A DNA stretch of 64,000 nucleotides from Eriocheir sinensis (GCF_024679095.1 NC_066522.1:16156829-16220828), one strand, 5' to 3'. Positions 31,725-43,159 are shown, counted from the stretch's first letter. The notes: a model not told the origin generated them from the sequence alone. Numbers and translations are program-made.

Positions 31725-32690
31725 ACCACCCTCTCCCCTGTCTCACCCTGCCCTGTTCTTCCCTCCCCTGCCCTGCCCAGCTTTTTTACTCTGCTTTGTC
31801 CTGCATTTTGCCTTACTCAACCTCATTAAAACTGCTACCCTCTCCCCTGTCTTCCCCTGCCCTGTTCTACCCTCCCTTACCCCGCCCAGCTTTTGTACCC
31901 TGCTTTGTCCTGCATTTTGCCCTACTCAACCTCATTAAAACTGCCACCTTCTCCCCTGTCTTCCTATGTAACCTATCTTCCCCTGTAACCTGTCTTTCCC
32001 TGCCCTGTTCTACCCTCCCCTACCCTGCCCAGCTTTTGTACCCTGCTTTGTCCTGCATTTTGCCCTACTCAACCTCATTAAAACTGCCACCTTCTCCCCT
32101 GTCTTCCTATGTAACCTGTCTTTCCCTGCCCTGTTCTACCCTCCCCTACCCTGCCCAGCTTTTGTATACCCTGCTTTGTCGTGTATTTTGCCCTACTCAG
32201 CCTCATTAAAACTGCTACCCTCTCCCCTGCCTTCCCCTATAACCTGTCTTTCCCTGCCCTGCTATACCCGCCCCTACCCTGCCCAGCATTTGTAACCTGC
32301 TTTGTCCTGCATTTGCCCTACCCAACCTCATTAAAACGGCTACCCTCGATCCTGTCTTCCCTGCCCTGTCCTACCCTTCCATACCCTGTCCAGACACCCT
32401 CTCCCCTGTAGTCTGCCCTGTGCCTTGGCCTTCCTTGCCTCACCCTGCACTCCCCTGTCCTATATATACCTCTCCTACCCTGCCCAGTTTTTATACCCTG
32501 TTTTGTCCTGCATGGATTTTGTATTACTCAACCTCATTAAAACTCCCACCCTCGCCCCAGCCTTCCCCTGTAACCTGTCTTCCTTGCCTTACCATGCACT
32601 GCCTTGTCCTACCCTCTCCTACCCTGCCCAGCTTTTGTGTTCGCTTTGTCCTATGCTTTGTTTTTTTATGTCCCTCTAAGCCCCGCCTTG
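31725..32690 (+). repeat. 110-145-bp C/T-rich minisatellite, 6-7 units
   Basis: ACTCAACCTCATTAAAACTG-type words at 31819, 31928, 32071, 32199, 32324 and 32530 (periods 109, 143, 128, 125, 206). Units share CCTGCCCAGCTTTTGTACCC and CTGCTTTGTCCTGCATTTTG. Length variation is due to duplication of the CCTGTAACCTGTCTT segment. The 84-144-aa plus frames are this repeat translated. Confidence 0.93.
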
Positions 32691-32861
32691 CATTTCTCTG
32701 CCTCTGTTTAACTTTCCATAGTATATTTTCCCTCCTGAGATGAGTCTTAAGTGGATCGGGACTCGAAAAAAAGAAAACAAACAGGCGAATATACTCTAAT
32801 AGGAGACGTGATTTCTTTGTTCCCACGACCAGATGGGAAGTGGTGTCATGGGCGGCTGTGC

Positions 32862-32862
32862 A

Positions 32863-32909
<47 letters not shown>
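32862..32909. repeat. (TAC)n microsatellite
   Basis: About 16 TAC/CTA triplets. Confidence 0.97.
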
Positions 32910-33105
32910 ATAGTGGTAGTAATACGAGTTTCATTACTTAGCGTTCTCCTTCTTCAGATTTATTCGTATAGAGGGTCGGAAGCAAAGATACGAAAGTGGG
33001 TTGGTATAATTATAGAGCCTTGGATTTTCAAAGCGTTGTGAATTTTGCTGACATGCTTTCTGACTTTGGGAACATTCGCATAATTATATACACTACGATA
33101 ATTAC

Positions 33106-33110
<5 letters not shown>

Positions 33111-33156
<46 letters not shown>
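33111..33156. repeat. (GA)n microsatellite
   Basis: About 22 GA units. 33157-33530 has no supported feature. Confidence 0.97.
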
Positions 33157-33530
33157 ATATAGTAGGTGTATCGTCTCTTCAGAAAAGGTGTCGTATATTT
33201 GACCCTTATCATTTTCCTGTTCCCATGCACGTAGGAGTATACAGCGTGTTCTACAATCAGTGCTTATCATAAATATTAATATATACTGAAAATAAATAGG
33301 GAACAAATAAAACAGTATCATTAAAGCTGGATTCCCAAACTTTATTACAACGATCCATTATTTTTTTATCTCTGTTCAATTCTCCATGTTTTATTTTCTT
33401 CAGTCTAATGGCGCGCACACTGATTGGGAAACATTTTTATTTTCATCTTCAGTTCTCCGGGGTATTTTATTATCTTCTTTCTCCGATATGAGCTAACTGG
33501 AATAGCGTGTACAGATTAGCGAATACACCC

Positions 33531-33632
33531 CTTCTTTTTTTTTCTTTTTTTTTTTACAGCAAAGGAGACAGTTCAAGGGCACAAAAAAAGTAAACATTAA
33601 TAAAAAAAAAAAAGCCCGCTACTCTGCTTAAT
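33531..33632 (-). mobile_element. Rpt-A copy, minus strand
   Basis: T-run, TTTACAGCAAAGGAGACAG, TTCAAGGGCACAAAA, A-run, GCCCGCTACTCTGCT. Again a pyrimidine run followed by TTACAG on the plus strand. A short (CA)n lies at 33710-33729. 33730-34130 has nothing further. Confidence 0.85.
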
Positions 33633-34136
33633 TCTTCAGAGTATTACATTTCCTTCTCTCCCCGATATGATATAGTACTAACTCGAATAACGCGTACAGA
33701 TTGGCGAACACACACACACACACACACTTTCCGAAACAAATGAAGTAAATACAATCAGAGAACACGTCGGAGTCAATGGATAGCTGGTTAAAGGCGCTGG
33801 AGGGGGAGGGAATAAACATAATATCTAACCTAGACTCGTGTAAGATCTTAAAAAAAAAATTACTACTCTTCTAAGCATACTAATTCACCACAGCCTGACG
33901 CCCAACAGGAAACGTTTCGGTCTGCATGGAGGTCATACTCTCTGAAGCATGAATTAACACCGAGCTACGCAGATCCAGTTTTGAACAAGGCGCACGCAGC
34001 AAGAACAACTTAAACTATAAAAAAAGAGTTCCTGAGAGCACCGTGGAGTAAATACAGGCATGTTTTTAGGGTATATATATAACAACTAACGTCTTTCAAC
34101 TGAATTCAAACCAGTGCAAAGCTAGAGAATGTGTTG

Positions 34137-34266
34137 TTTAGGCATTTCCAAGGGTAGTTTTCTGACCCTGGAGGTAAGCCTCTATACTATGAACGTGAAA
34201 ATCCAGCTTAATCACCTATTCGGCCTCTGGAAATAGCTGGTGTGGGAGGTGGAAGCGTCTGAGAAA
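34137..34266 (-). mobile_element. Rpt-B copy, partial
   Basis: GGCATTTCCAAGGGTAGTTT, TGACCCTGGAGG, TATGAACGTGAAAA, GGAAATAGCTGG, GGAAGCGTCTGAGAAAACC. The internal CATGAGAACC block is deleted. Confidence 0.75.
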
Positions 34267-34334
34267 ACCGACCTCACTCTCTCTAGCTGCACGTTCCTAA
34301 AACCAAAGTATGCATTCGTAAACCTTTCAGCCCC

Positions 34335-34445
34335 TCAGTTCGCCAGTTTGAAAAGCCTCTCGTAGAAGTTGCTGGGGGATGATGATTATTGGAGTGTTTC
34401 TTGCCTGGAGCCGCAACTGCGTGGTCATAATGGCGCCGAACTAAA
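34335..34445 (-). mobile_element. Rpt-B related fragment
   Basis: CCCCTCAGTTCGCCAGTTTG and AAGCCTCTCGTAGAAGTTGC match the inverted right end of the family (compare 62.4 kb). It then runs into GCCGCAACTGCGTGGTCATA, shared with 21.2 kb. Confidence 0.5.
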
Positions 34446-34466
34446 TGCCGAACTAAATTGATTCTT

Positions 34467-34560
34467 TTTATAGGAGCAGCGAGTAGCGTTTTTTTTTATT
34501 ATTGTTTCCTTTTTTTTTGTCCCCTTGAGCTGTCTCCTTTGTTGTAAAAAAAAAAAAAGC
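34467..34560 (+). mobile_element. Rpt-A copy
   Basis: GGAGCAGCGAGTAGCG, T-runs, CCCTTGAGCTGTCTCCTTTG, TTGTAAAA tail. Confidence 0.85.
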
Positions 34561-34604
34561 GCACTCCCAAACTATATAAAACTGGTTAAAATTTAAACAT
34601 GATA

Positions 34605-34750
34605 AAAACAACACCAATAAAAGTTGCTGGGGAATTTCATGGACTGTGTTGTGACTCTAATAACATATGCACACGACTTCTGCACTTTAAAAGGAAAACT
34701 GCAAATGAAAATCCCGTTAATCTTCTCTCCGGGCTTGGAAATAGAATGCG
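34605..34750 (-). mobile_element. Rpt-B copy, diverged
   Basis: AAAAGTTGCTGGGGAATTTC, ATGGACTGTGTTGTGACTCT, AATCCCGTTAATCTTCTC, GGCTTGGAAATAGAATG on plus correspond to the inverted family consensus. Confidence 0.65.
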
Positions 34751-34854
34751 ACCCCCAAGACCTTTCCTTCAAACTTTTCCTATATTTACAGCACATTCCC
34801 ATTACTACCCCATTAAGCATTTCCTGTATGCGTGCCTCCCGCTGTCTGGTATAA

Positions 34855-35670
34855 TAATCGCTTCGGTATCTATTTCTGAAGGAGTAGAGACCCAAATAAT
34901 AGGAGTAGAGACCAAAAATAATCGCTTCGGTATCTGTATTTCTGAAGGAGATCCAAATAATCGATATATACGGCGTCTATATTTCTGAAGTAGAGACCCA
35001 AATGATAGAAGTAGAGACCCAAAATAATCGCTACGGTATCTATTTATGAAGGAGTATATAGAGACCCAAATAATAGAAGTAGAGACCCAAAATAATCGCT
35101 TCGGTATCTGTATTTCTGAAGGAGATCCAAATAATCGCTATATACGGCGTCTATATTTCTGAAGTAGAGACCCAAATAATAGAAGTAGAGACCCAAAATA
35201 ATCGCTACGGTATCTATTTCTGAAGGAGTAGAGACCCAAATAATCGCTACGGTATCTATTTCTGAAGGAGTAGAGACCCAAATAATCGCTACGGTATCTA
35301 TTTCTGAGGGAGCAGAGACCCAAATAATCGCTACGGTATCTATTTATTAAGGAGTAGAGACCCAAATAATCGCTACGGTATCTATTTATTAAGGAGTAGA
35401 GACCCAAATAATCGATATATACGGCGTCTATATTTCTGAAGGAGTAGAGATCCCCTAAAAAACGCTTCGGTATCTATTTCTGAAGGAGTAGAGACCCAAT
35501 AATCGCTTCGGTATCTATTTCTGAAGGAGTAGAGACCCAATAATCGCTTCGGTATCTATTTCTGAAGGAGTAGAGACCCAGTTAACCAATATATACGGCG
35601 TCTATATTTCTGAAGGAGTAGAGACCCAAGATAATCGCTTCGGTATCTATTTCTGAAAGCGTAGCGACTG
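34855..35670. repeat. 42-bp minisatellite, about 17 units, open on the minus strand
   Basis: Unit CGCTACGGTATCTATTTCTG then AAGGAGTAGAGACCCAAATA plus AT. It is exact 42 bp in 35190-35410 and mixed with longer variants carrying CGATATATACGGCGTC elsewhere. Because 42 is a multiple of three, the minus strand reads a 14-residue repeat (pattern NRYRSDYLGLYSFR) for up to 89 codons. No start context, splice signal or family match, so a protein is not claimed. Confidence 0.9.
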
Positions 35671-35778
35671 AAACGGAAGTCTTCAGCGATTCAGTAAAAA
35701 ATATACACGCTCCGAAGAATTAAGAATAATCCGATACTCTATGTAGCTTACAAAATAAATAAGGCCACATGCACTGAA

Positions 35779-35930
<152 letters not shown>

Positions 35931-36539
35931 GTTCCGCTGAAGCATTTGTCCTTCGAGCTGCGCCACACTAATGCACGAGTGATGCTTTTAAACGTGGGAC
36001 TAGGGAAGGGAAGAGAAAGCATCATTATTGTAAACATTTACTTATTAATGTATATCTTTGTTTTATCTATTTGAAGGGAAGGATTCATTTATTTAAACCT
36101 TTACCAATGAATGTATATATGTATTTATCTATTCATTTATTTATTTATCTATCTATTTCTTACGGTCTTGTAGTTGTTGGTCTGGTTGTGATTCTCTTCA
36201 GCCGCGTCACATCAATACACGAAATATATACTGTTAAGCGTTATAGAGAGGAGGAACAGCCTTTTTTTTTTTTAACATATATTAACCTTTTTTGATCTTT
36301 TTAGTGTTCATTCTCTCACTGTTAAGCCGTTGTGATTTCCTTCGGTGATCTTATGGTAATGCAGGAATCTTTTCTTTTTCTTTTAATGTGGAAGGCAGGA
36401 GCAGCCACCTTTGTTTTTTTTTCCCTTTTATTAGTTTGTTCATCTATTTAGTTCTCATTCTCTCACTGTTGCGCGTTGTGGTTCCCTTAAAAGGCGTCAC
36501 AATAATGGAAGAGTTGCCCTTTTGAATGTGAGAACGGGG

Positions 36540-36672
36540 GAGAGCGGATAGAAGAGGGGGGGGGCAGATAGGGGGAGAGGGAGAGGGGGGGGGCAGATAG
36601 GGGAGGGGAGAGGGGGGGGCAGATAGGGGGAGGGGGAGAGGGGGGGGCAGATAGGGGGAGTGGGAGAGGGGG
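36540..36672 (+). repeat. G-rich 26-29-bp minisatellite, 4 copies
   Basis: GGGGGCAGATAGGGG repeats with CAGATA at 36565, 36594, 36620 and 36648. G-quadruplex-prone. Confidence 0.92.
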
Positions 36673-36807
36673 GTCGCTTCTATTCACTAACACCTGCGAT
36701 GGACGAGGCAGACAAAGAAAAAGTAAAAAATGAGCAAGGCGTAAATAGTAATGTTACGAATATTTTTCCTCGGACGAGAATACTAATTACTGTGAAGCGT
36801 TATGTAA

Positions 36808-37145
36808 AGCTCGTGATTACATGTGAGAAAGCAATGAAATACCGATAATCGAGAACAAGGGGAACTAGAACAAGAAGAACATAAACAAGCAGAAAACAAC
36901 AAAAATCTATCCTATTTATCACACGAGAACAAAAAACTTGATGCATTTTTTTATTCCCTGTAAACGAGAATATAATAAATAGCTCGTGAGTACAGGTAAG
37001 AATGCAATGAAATACCAAAGATTTGAAGAACAGGAAGAACTAGAACAAAAACACGGAGAAGCAGACCAACAAAAATGGACCCTACTTATCGCACAAGAAC
37101 AAAAAAAAACTTACTGCATATTTTTTATTCCCTGTCAGCGAAAAA
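36808..37145 (+). repeat. 173-bp tandem duplication, 2 copies
   Basis: GCAATGAAATACC at 36831 and 37004. Both copies carry AGCTCGTGA.TACA, AGAACTAGAACAA, ACAACAAAAAT, CCTA.TTATC.CAC, TTTTTTATTCCCTGT. Substitutions are moderate. 37150-37680 to the right has no supported feature. Confidence 0.88.
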
Positions 37146-37699
37146 AATGTTACAGTACATAGCAGAACCAAATTGCACACCACCACACCTGCAAAAGCTC
37201 ATGATACCTACCTGTGCTTACCTCCACCTGTACTGCAAACAACTTCATATATGCATTGCACACTCACACACACAACGAGGAAAAAATATTCTAAAAAAAG
37301 TCTCTACCCCCACCACACTCGGCCTTGATTCAGTCTTGGTCAAGGCTGAGTGAGTGTGACCTAATGACGCGCCACACCCAGCTATTGGCAATACTGCGCC
37401 TCCTATCCACTATTACGAGGCGCCACACTTTTTGGTTTGGTAACAGTGCGCCGCGCCCCCCCACCACCACCACCACGACCTATAGCTAATCTAGTGCAGT
37501 ATCAAAGCGTTTTGTCTGAAGGTACCGTATACACCGTACACTGCATTGTTTACGTATTGCGACCTCTAATAAGGAAAAGCTGATGACGATGATATAGTTA
37601 AAATGGAAGACACAAAAATAAGACAAACAAAAAAAAAAAAAGGAAAGACTCACTCAATAGTTCTCGAGAAATAAATGTCATTATAAAACAACAACAACA

Positions 37700-37710
37700 A
37701 CAACATAAAC

Positions 37711-37780
<70 letters not shown>

Positions 37781-37790
37781 TAATAAAACA
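37700..37790. repeat. (AAT)n microsatellite
   Basis: About 25 AAT/ATA triplets preceded by a short AACAAC run. Confidence 0.97.
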
Positions 37791-37817
37791 ATAATAACTC
37801 GTGAATCGATGACTTAC

Positions 37818-37872
37818 CTGGGACAGTCCCCGTGTGAGTCCCGCCCCCAGCGTGTGTCCATCGTATTTACAC
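37818..37872 (-). CDS. candidate 55-nt internal exon
   Basis: On the minus strand a strong pyrimidine tract (CTCCTCCTTTTCCTCTTCCT) ends in CAG at 37873, followed by 55 nt and CAG|GTAAGT (donor GT at 37816-37817, perfect consensus). Skipping the first base, it reads CKYDGHTLGAGLTRGLSQ without stops and ends in phase 0. A second frame is also open (VNTMDTRWGRDSHGDCPR). I do not recognise a domain. An (AACATAAG)n-type 8-bp repeat lies just upstream. Could be a coding mini-exon, a UTR exon or a decoy. No neighbouring exon is identified. Confidence 0.4.
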
Positions 37873-37894
37873 CTGAGGAAGAGGAAAAGGAGGA

Positions 37895-37930
37895 GAACAT
37901 AAGAACATAAGAACATAAGAACGTAAAACA
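37895..37930. repeat. 8-bp tandem repeat (CATAAGAA)n
   Basis: Four copies of CATAAGAA (TTCTTATG on minus). Octamer tails of this kind occur at 3' ends of CR1-like non-LTR elements, but no element body is seen here. Confidence 0.85.
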
Positions 37931-38198
37931 TTAACATTAAAATACACATATAAGCAAACACACGTACACAGCAGCCCTTCCTTCCTATGTATTTATCTCT
38001 TCCTAAACCTTATACTTTCCAAACGGGAGCATCAAGACACCAGCGGGACTAAACTTGACCATTCTCAATCCTCTTCCACTGTTTAGTTCATGGGATCAAT
38101 GTTTTGGGTAATGGTTCCTTTTTTTTAATACTATATATATGTAATGTCCCTATCTCGTGAAACACAGGCATACACAGGCACGTGCAGACGAACAGACA

Positions 38199-38362
38199 AA
38201 GGGTATCATGACACCTCTCCTTCTGAAGTTGACCTCTCTTTTGGCCACTCCTCTGAGAGCTTTTTGTGGGAGCAGCGAATATCGGGCTTTTTTTTTTGCA
38301 TTATTGTTTCCTTTTTTTGCCCTTGAGCTGCTTCCTCTGCTGTAAAAAAAAAAAATAAAAAA
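38199..38362 (+). mobile_element. Rpt-A copy, full length
   Basis: GGGTATCATGACACCTCTCC, TTGACCTCTCTTTTGGCCAC, GGGAGCAGCGAATATCGGGC, T-run, TGCCCTTGAGCTGCTTCCTC, TGCTGTAAAA tail with AAATAAAAAAA. Best-preserved full-length copy together with the one at 40.9 kb. 38365-38700 right of it has no feature. Confidence 0.9.
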
Positions 38363-38739
38363 ATGACACACAATCGCACACAATCACAATCACACAAGCA
38401 AACTAACAAATACCTTAAGAATGAGTGAATGATAACAATGGAAAGAAAACAAAAATTATATGAAAAAAATATATGAGCGAACTACATAGCAAGGCGTTGT
38501 TACTGATCCTTGCATGCATCTGTCATCATGAACTCATCGTACAGTGGCCAATACAAAGGTAAGGTTAAAGCGAAACATATTTTATAAAGAGTTATTTGTA
38601 TTCTTTAGCTACTGGATTATTAACTATACAATATTTTTGGTCTATTAATGTTTTAGTAACCCTCACGATATATGAAAGTTTGTATAAAAAAAGCTATAAA
38701 AAAAGAGAGGCAGGTGTGATTATTTTTCCTCTTTCGCCC

Positions 38740-39210
38740 TAAATGTGCAGCTACTCGACAAGGAGAGTAAGCAGGTCCATGCACGGCTGGGCTGGCGCGA
38801 GGCATGTTGGTGTGGCAAGACAAGCTCAGGTTTAGCTGGCTGGTGAAAACTGACATTCCTCCACACAGCGCATATATACTTAGTTCAGCCAAACAGTAAC
38901 CATTTGTATGCGTTCTAGCTATTCAGGTGTAAAGGAATCGTGCAAGCGGGCTAGGACGTAAATCAAAGTGACGAGATTAAGCTCAGCCGTGAATGGCGAA
39001 ATCTGACGTTCTTTTACAGCCAGCACATGCAATATCCAGCCAAGCAATAAGCATTTCTTCACCTCATCACACAGCAAGTGAATGAAAACAGAACCATAAA
39101 TTGCTTGTAAGATCAGTCTTCCTCCATGGTGAAAACTATAGTATAGCATTTACTTATACAGCTCGTATACTGAGTTTCGCCAAGCAGAAACTATTTGCAA
39201 TCCTCCTTAA
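38740..39210 (+). repeat. diverged tandem repeat, 3 units of 141-151 bp
   Basis: CAGCCAAACAGTAACCATTT (38886), CAGCCAAGCAATAAGCATTT (39037) and CGCCAAGCAGAAACTATTT (39178) head successive blocks. AAGCTCAGGTTTAGCTGGC and AAGCTCAGCCGTGAATGGC are equivalents. Strongly diverged, so old. Confidence 0.6.
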
Positions 39211-39719
39211 CAAGTAGGTATATATGAGGTAAGAAATGAGCGCTGCATTATGCAAGGACGCCCCCGGCTTCCTGATGCATTCCCAGATACAACTTGCTTA
39301 ATGCACTTCCTGCTGCGGACTGACATGTGACTTCATCCTTCTTGTCACCGTGCTTCCTCAGACAAGCATTAAAGAAAACTGAGTTCCCTGATAACGATAC
39401 ATAACAAATATAGAGTAAATGTGTATTATATCAACAGCGAAGATGAGAACATTGCATCCACTCACCCCGCCTCTGTTAAAAAGTGGTGGAACACGCTGAA
39501 GGTGGAGGCCGTCTGCATGATTATAACGCGTATACTGCGGCGAGGTGCTTGTCTTAACGCATCCTGAACCACCGTGCTTCGCTGGCTGTAAAATCATATT
39601 GGCTGACACAGGCCCGTAACTCTTCAATGGATGGACAGGATGACTTTGTACTTGTGAAATCCTATTTTCTTTGCTACTTAAGGCAGTAAACATCACCGTA
39701 AACGTCTATGCCACCCTTA

Positions 39720-40000
39720 ACACTTAACTATTATTTGCAGGTATCATTAAGACGTGTTCATGAAGCTGTTTATAGTTTGGTGTGGAGGCGGCGGAGAGCG
39801 ACAGCCGGCCCAGTAAGAGCCTCGCGGCGTGCTTACCAACACATGCACGGGCGGCGCGTGGACTCGGGCGATGAAACTCACACATTACACAGTCACGTTT
39901 GTTTGGTCACGCCGAGCCCAGGGCGGCCAACGGGACCCTGCGCCAAGCCCGATCAAGTGTTACGTCTGCTTCCGGGCTTTCCCTCGTAACGGGTGCAATG
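39720..40000 (+). other. weak exon-like open stretch
   Basis: A pyrimidine-containing TATTATTTGCAG (to 39738) is followed by a CpG-rich frame of about 80 codons ending at 39989. No domain and no flanking exon. 39210-39720 and 40000-40280 hold nothing else I can support. Confidence 0.15.
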
Positions 40001-40280
40001 GTTATTAGGAGCAAAAAATAGACTTGGGGCTGCTCATATATTCCTATACTCTATGCTGATTACAGGTGGACCGGCAAAGTAACAGATTGGCAACACATGA
40101 ACTGCAGGAAAAGTCACAGCAGTCAGAGAGCCAGGTAAAGAGGTGAACTTAAAGCAGTTGCCGGAGTGTAAGATGAGGTAAACTGACATCCGACGGAGGT
40201 GGAAAACATCGGGAAATATCTTTGTTTTGTAAATAGATTAATAATTGCATGTTGATAATGACGAGATGCAGATTATCAGT

Positions 40281-40450
40281 TATCTATTTTCTTCTTTTTA
40301 GGGTCATTTATCAGTCGAAAATAGCAGAAATTAACTAAATCTGTGCATACGGTAATGGCTCCTGTCTATTTTCTTCATTTTAAGTCCATTTATCAGTCAA
40401 AACTTTCAATAATGAACTGAAACTAAGCATACGATACCGTCTTCCTTGAG
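40281..40450 (+). repeat. 92-bp tandem duplication, 2 copies
   Basis: TCTATTTTCTTC at 40283 and 40375, both followed by .TTTTA.G.TCATTTATCAGTC and later AAACTAAGCATACG / AAATCTGTGCATACG. 40450-40890 has only a short TTTGTGGA repeat near 40745-40790. Confidence 0.75.
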
Positions 40451-40890
40451 ATAAGATTGATATGTAAGCAGAATGGATAGTTAACGCACATGCAGCAATG
40501 GTAAGGACCCACACAAAGGCTATTTAAGGATATAAGAATGCCTTGGCTGTGGTGTAGTGGTGGAACACGACACCCAATGGAATTTACTCAGATCGCGAGG
40601 GTGAAAACGACAAAACGACCACAGAACGGAAGGACAATTTCAGAGACGAGGGAGAGAAAGGAAGAGCGGGATCTGAAGCGTAGAAAGAAAATATTTATAA
40701 AAGAAAAGTCGTGAAGTGAAGCGTATACAAGGACAGAGGAAATATTTGTGGACTTTTTATATTTGTGGAATATTTGTGGAGCATTTCTGGCCCACCTTTC
40801 AAAGCATGATTCAAGTTTGTGAGTATAAGTCGTTGCTTACTTAAATTAACATGACTATATACTGGAAGGCGAGAGGCTCACCGCTCTTAG

Positions 40891-41270
40891 CCCCGTATTC
40901 TCAAACTCTTTCGGCTTTCACAGGCTTTCAAGAGGAGGGTATCAGGACACCTCTCCTCCCGAAATTGACCTCTCTTTCGGCCATCACTTTTGATTCTTTT
41001 TATAGGCGCAGCGAGTAGCGGGCTTTTTTTTTTATTATTGTTTCCTTTTTTCTGTGCCCTTGAGCTGTCTCCTTTGCTGTAAAAAAAATAATAATAATAA
41101 GCCATAAAGAAGACAAGTCGGGTTTTGATGTGTGTTTTTTCACGTTCATGGTGCAGGAGCCTAAAACTACGAACCTACCTCTAAAAATAACCCCGACTTG
41201 TTCGAAAGCTTAGTCATGTGCAAGTTGGTATGCCCCGATATGTTCATGTATATGGGTCTTAGGCATATTG
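40891..41270 (+). mobile_element. Rpt-B copy with nested full-length Rpt-A
   Basis: Left end CCCCGTATTCTCAAACTC at 40892. After the insertion it resumes AAGACAAGTCGGGTTTTGAT, TTCACGTTCATGGTGCAGG, then CCCCGATATGTTCATGTATA. The gap is filled by the Rpt-A copy. Confidence 0.85.
40933..41100 (+). mobile_element. Rpt-A copy, full length, with ATA-rich tail
   Basis: GGGTATCAGGACACCTCTCC, TTGACCTCTCTTTCGGCCAT, GCGCAGCGAGTAGCGGGC, T-run, CCCTTGAGCTGTCTCCTTTG, CTGTAAAAAAA then AATAATAATAATAA. A simple-sequence 3' tail supports retroposition. Confidence 0.88.
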
Positions 41271-41704
41271 TTAGGAGGCTTGAAATGGATCATGAAGACA
41301 ACGCTAAGTAAAAAAAAAAAATAATAATAATAATAAAAAGATCGCTGTAAATACGAACTGAAGAATAATGCCTTGTGTTCCTCGTGGTCCTTTATATGTC
41401 AACCCCGCAAAGTCCCTAATAGCGTATATTATTACAACCAGCAAGTCGACTGCATGCGTATGACGGATCGACGCTGTTACATTGTCTATTGTTTGTCTAT
41501 TGCTGTCTGTTGTTTACGCGAGGGTTGGCTTTTTGTTCATAATGGTCTTCCTTTTTTTTACCCACAGACTGTCTTCCTTTTCCGAGCGAGTGAACTACTT
41601 TCTATTCATCTCGTCCGCTCACTAAAGGAATAAATTAAAGAGACAGCTGCGGCATGACTTCCTTGTACTACAGTGACAAGGAATACAAACTAGATGAGCA
41701 ATGC

Positions 41705-41800
41705 ACTTTTCTTTTACGCCGGGGAAAGCTGTCAAGGGCAAAAGGAAAGAACAACAGATGAAATAAGCCCGTACAACTATTGACCCCAAATTAAAAGTAA
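41705..41800 (-). mobile_element. Rpt-A copy, minus strand, diverged
   Basis: GGGGAAAGCTGTCAAGGGCA, AAAGGAAAG, AAATAAGCCCGTACAACTAT. 41280-41700 to the left shows only an (AAT)n run near 41310-41335. Confidence 0.6.
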
Positions 41801-41893
41801 AAAAAAAGAAAAAAAAAAGACATTAGTGCAAAGAATATTTAGATACTTTGTGAAGAAGACTAAACTGCTGCATTCCCTTCACCAAGCTGGCCA

Positions 41894-41895
<2 letters not shown>

Positions 41896-41932
<37 letters not shown>
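41896..41932. repeat. (CA)n microsatellite
   Basis: About 18 CA units. Confidence 0.97.
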
Positions 41933-41934
<2 letters not shown>

Positions 41935-42031
41935 GAACGTTACAGGTAAGACTGATATACACCTCTAATTGTCTGTCTGTCTTGCGTTCTTACCCACTGC
42001 TACCTGCATGCATACAATTATTACACGCATG

Positions 42032-42036
<5 letters not shown>

Positions 42037-42078
<42 letters not shown>
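42037..42078. repeat. (CA)n microsatellite
   Basis: About 20 CA units, followed by GGTAAACACGG. Confidence 0.97.
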
Positions 42079-42080
<2 letters not shown>

Positions 42081-42157
42081 AAACACGGTGCAAAAAAAAT
42101 CCGAACTGCAAAAACTCGCGTAGCATTTACTGAATAATTTCCTGTATGGCGGTAGAG

Positions 42158-42162
<5 letters not shown>

Positions 42163-42230
<68 letters not shown>
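42163..42230. repeat. (CT)n microsatellite
   Basis: About 34 CT units; first of two similar arrays 180 bp apart. Confidence 0.97.
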
Positions 42231-42232
<2 letters not shown>

Positions 42233-42402
42233 CCCCCGTGGCCCCAAGGTTGCATGGGCGTGTCGCTGCGAGGCGTCCTATTGTTATGACACGTGTTCCG
42301 GACATGGGGGAAGGGGGGGAGGGGGGACTGATGGTGGTGGTGATGGTAGTTGTGGGGGTGGTGGGGGTGGGGGTGGGGGTGGATGATGATACCGCGACCC
42401 CC

Positions 42403-42409
<7 letters not shown>

Positions 42410-42477
<68 letters not shown>
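42410..42477. repeat. (CT)n microsatellite
   Basis: About 33 CT units. GGTGGTGATGG-type repeats lie between it and the previous array (42310-42390). Confidence 0.97.
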
Positions 42478-42479
<2 letters not shown>

Positions 42480-42537
42480 ATAAGGAAGATGGAATGGACG
42501 TGGAGGAGGAAAGATTGGATACCACGAAGAAGGAAAA

Positions 42538-42745
42538 CAACAACAACAACTATAGCGGTGGTGATGATGATGGTGGTAGTGGTGGTGGTGATAACAGTGG
42601 TAGTGGTGGTGATGATGATGATGATAGTGGTGGTGATGATAATGGTGATAGTGGTGTCTCGTGTAGCAAAAAAGGAAGCCGTGCATCACCATCACCACCA
42701 CCACCAACAACAACAACAAGACCACCAACAGCAACAACAAAAACA
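42538..42745. repeat. GGT/GAT and CAA trinucleotide patchwork
   Basis: GGTGGTGATGATGATG from about 42558 to 42655, then CACCATCACCACC and AACAACAACAAG from 42685 to 42745. The long frames over it are low complexity. Confidence 0.9.
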
Positions 42746-42831
42746 GTAAAAACATCAAACCAAGCAAGTGGTGGACAAAAAAACGGACATAAATAAGGGG
42801 AGAAGGGGAGGGACGGAGCGAGGATGTGACA

Positions 42832-42858
42832 CGGAGGAGGAGGAGGAGGAGGAGGAAG
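42832..42858. repeat. (GGA)n microsatellite
   Basis: About eight GGA/GAG triplets. Confidence 0.93.
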
Positions 42859-43042
42859 AGCCACACACACACACGAACTCACAGAGAGGAGAGAGAGGAC
42901 GCACGAAGCCTAAGTGCAATGAGCCATGAAAGAGTGCCATAAAAGAGGCTCAACATGGCACTCACTCTCGCTCACGTGAAATGAATATGAACACAGAGGG
43001 ACGGAGCGAGTGAGTAAGCCTTGACCTGAATCCATAGCTGGT

Positions 43043-43072
43043 GGTGATGGTGGTGGTGGTGGTGGTGGTGGC
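43043..43072. repeat. (GGT)n microsatellite
   Basis: About ten GGT triplets. Confidence 0.93.
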
Positions 43073-43159
43073 CCTTTGACTCACAGGCGCTGGGGACGAG
43101 AGCCGAGTAGAGGAGCTGGGGCGGAGACGAGAGCCACCACCGCCACCACCACGCACTTG

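Noticed and set aside
34855..35670. CRISPR array
   Set aside because: Regular units but no unique spacers; adjacent repeats are contiguous, and the context is eukaryotic. It is a minisatellite.
40545..40620. tRNA-like A-box (TGGTGTAGTGG)
   Set aside because: No B-box at proper distance and no cloverleaf; probably chance.
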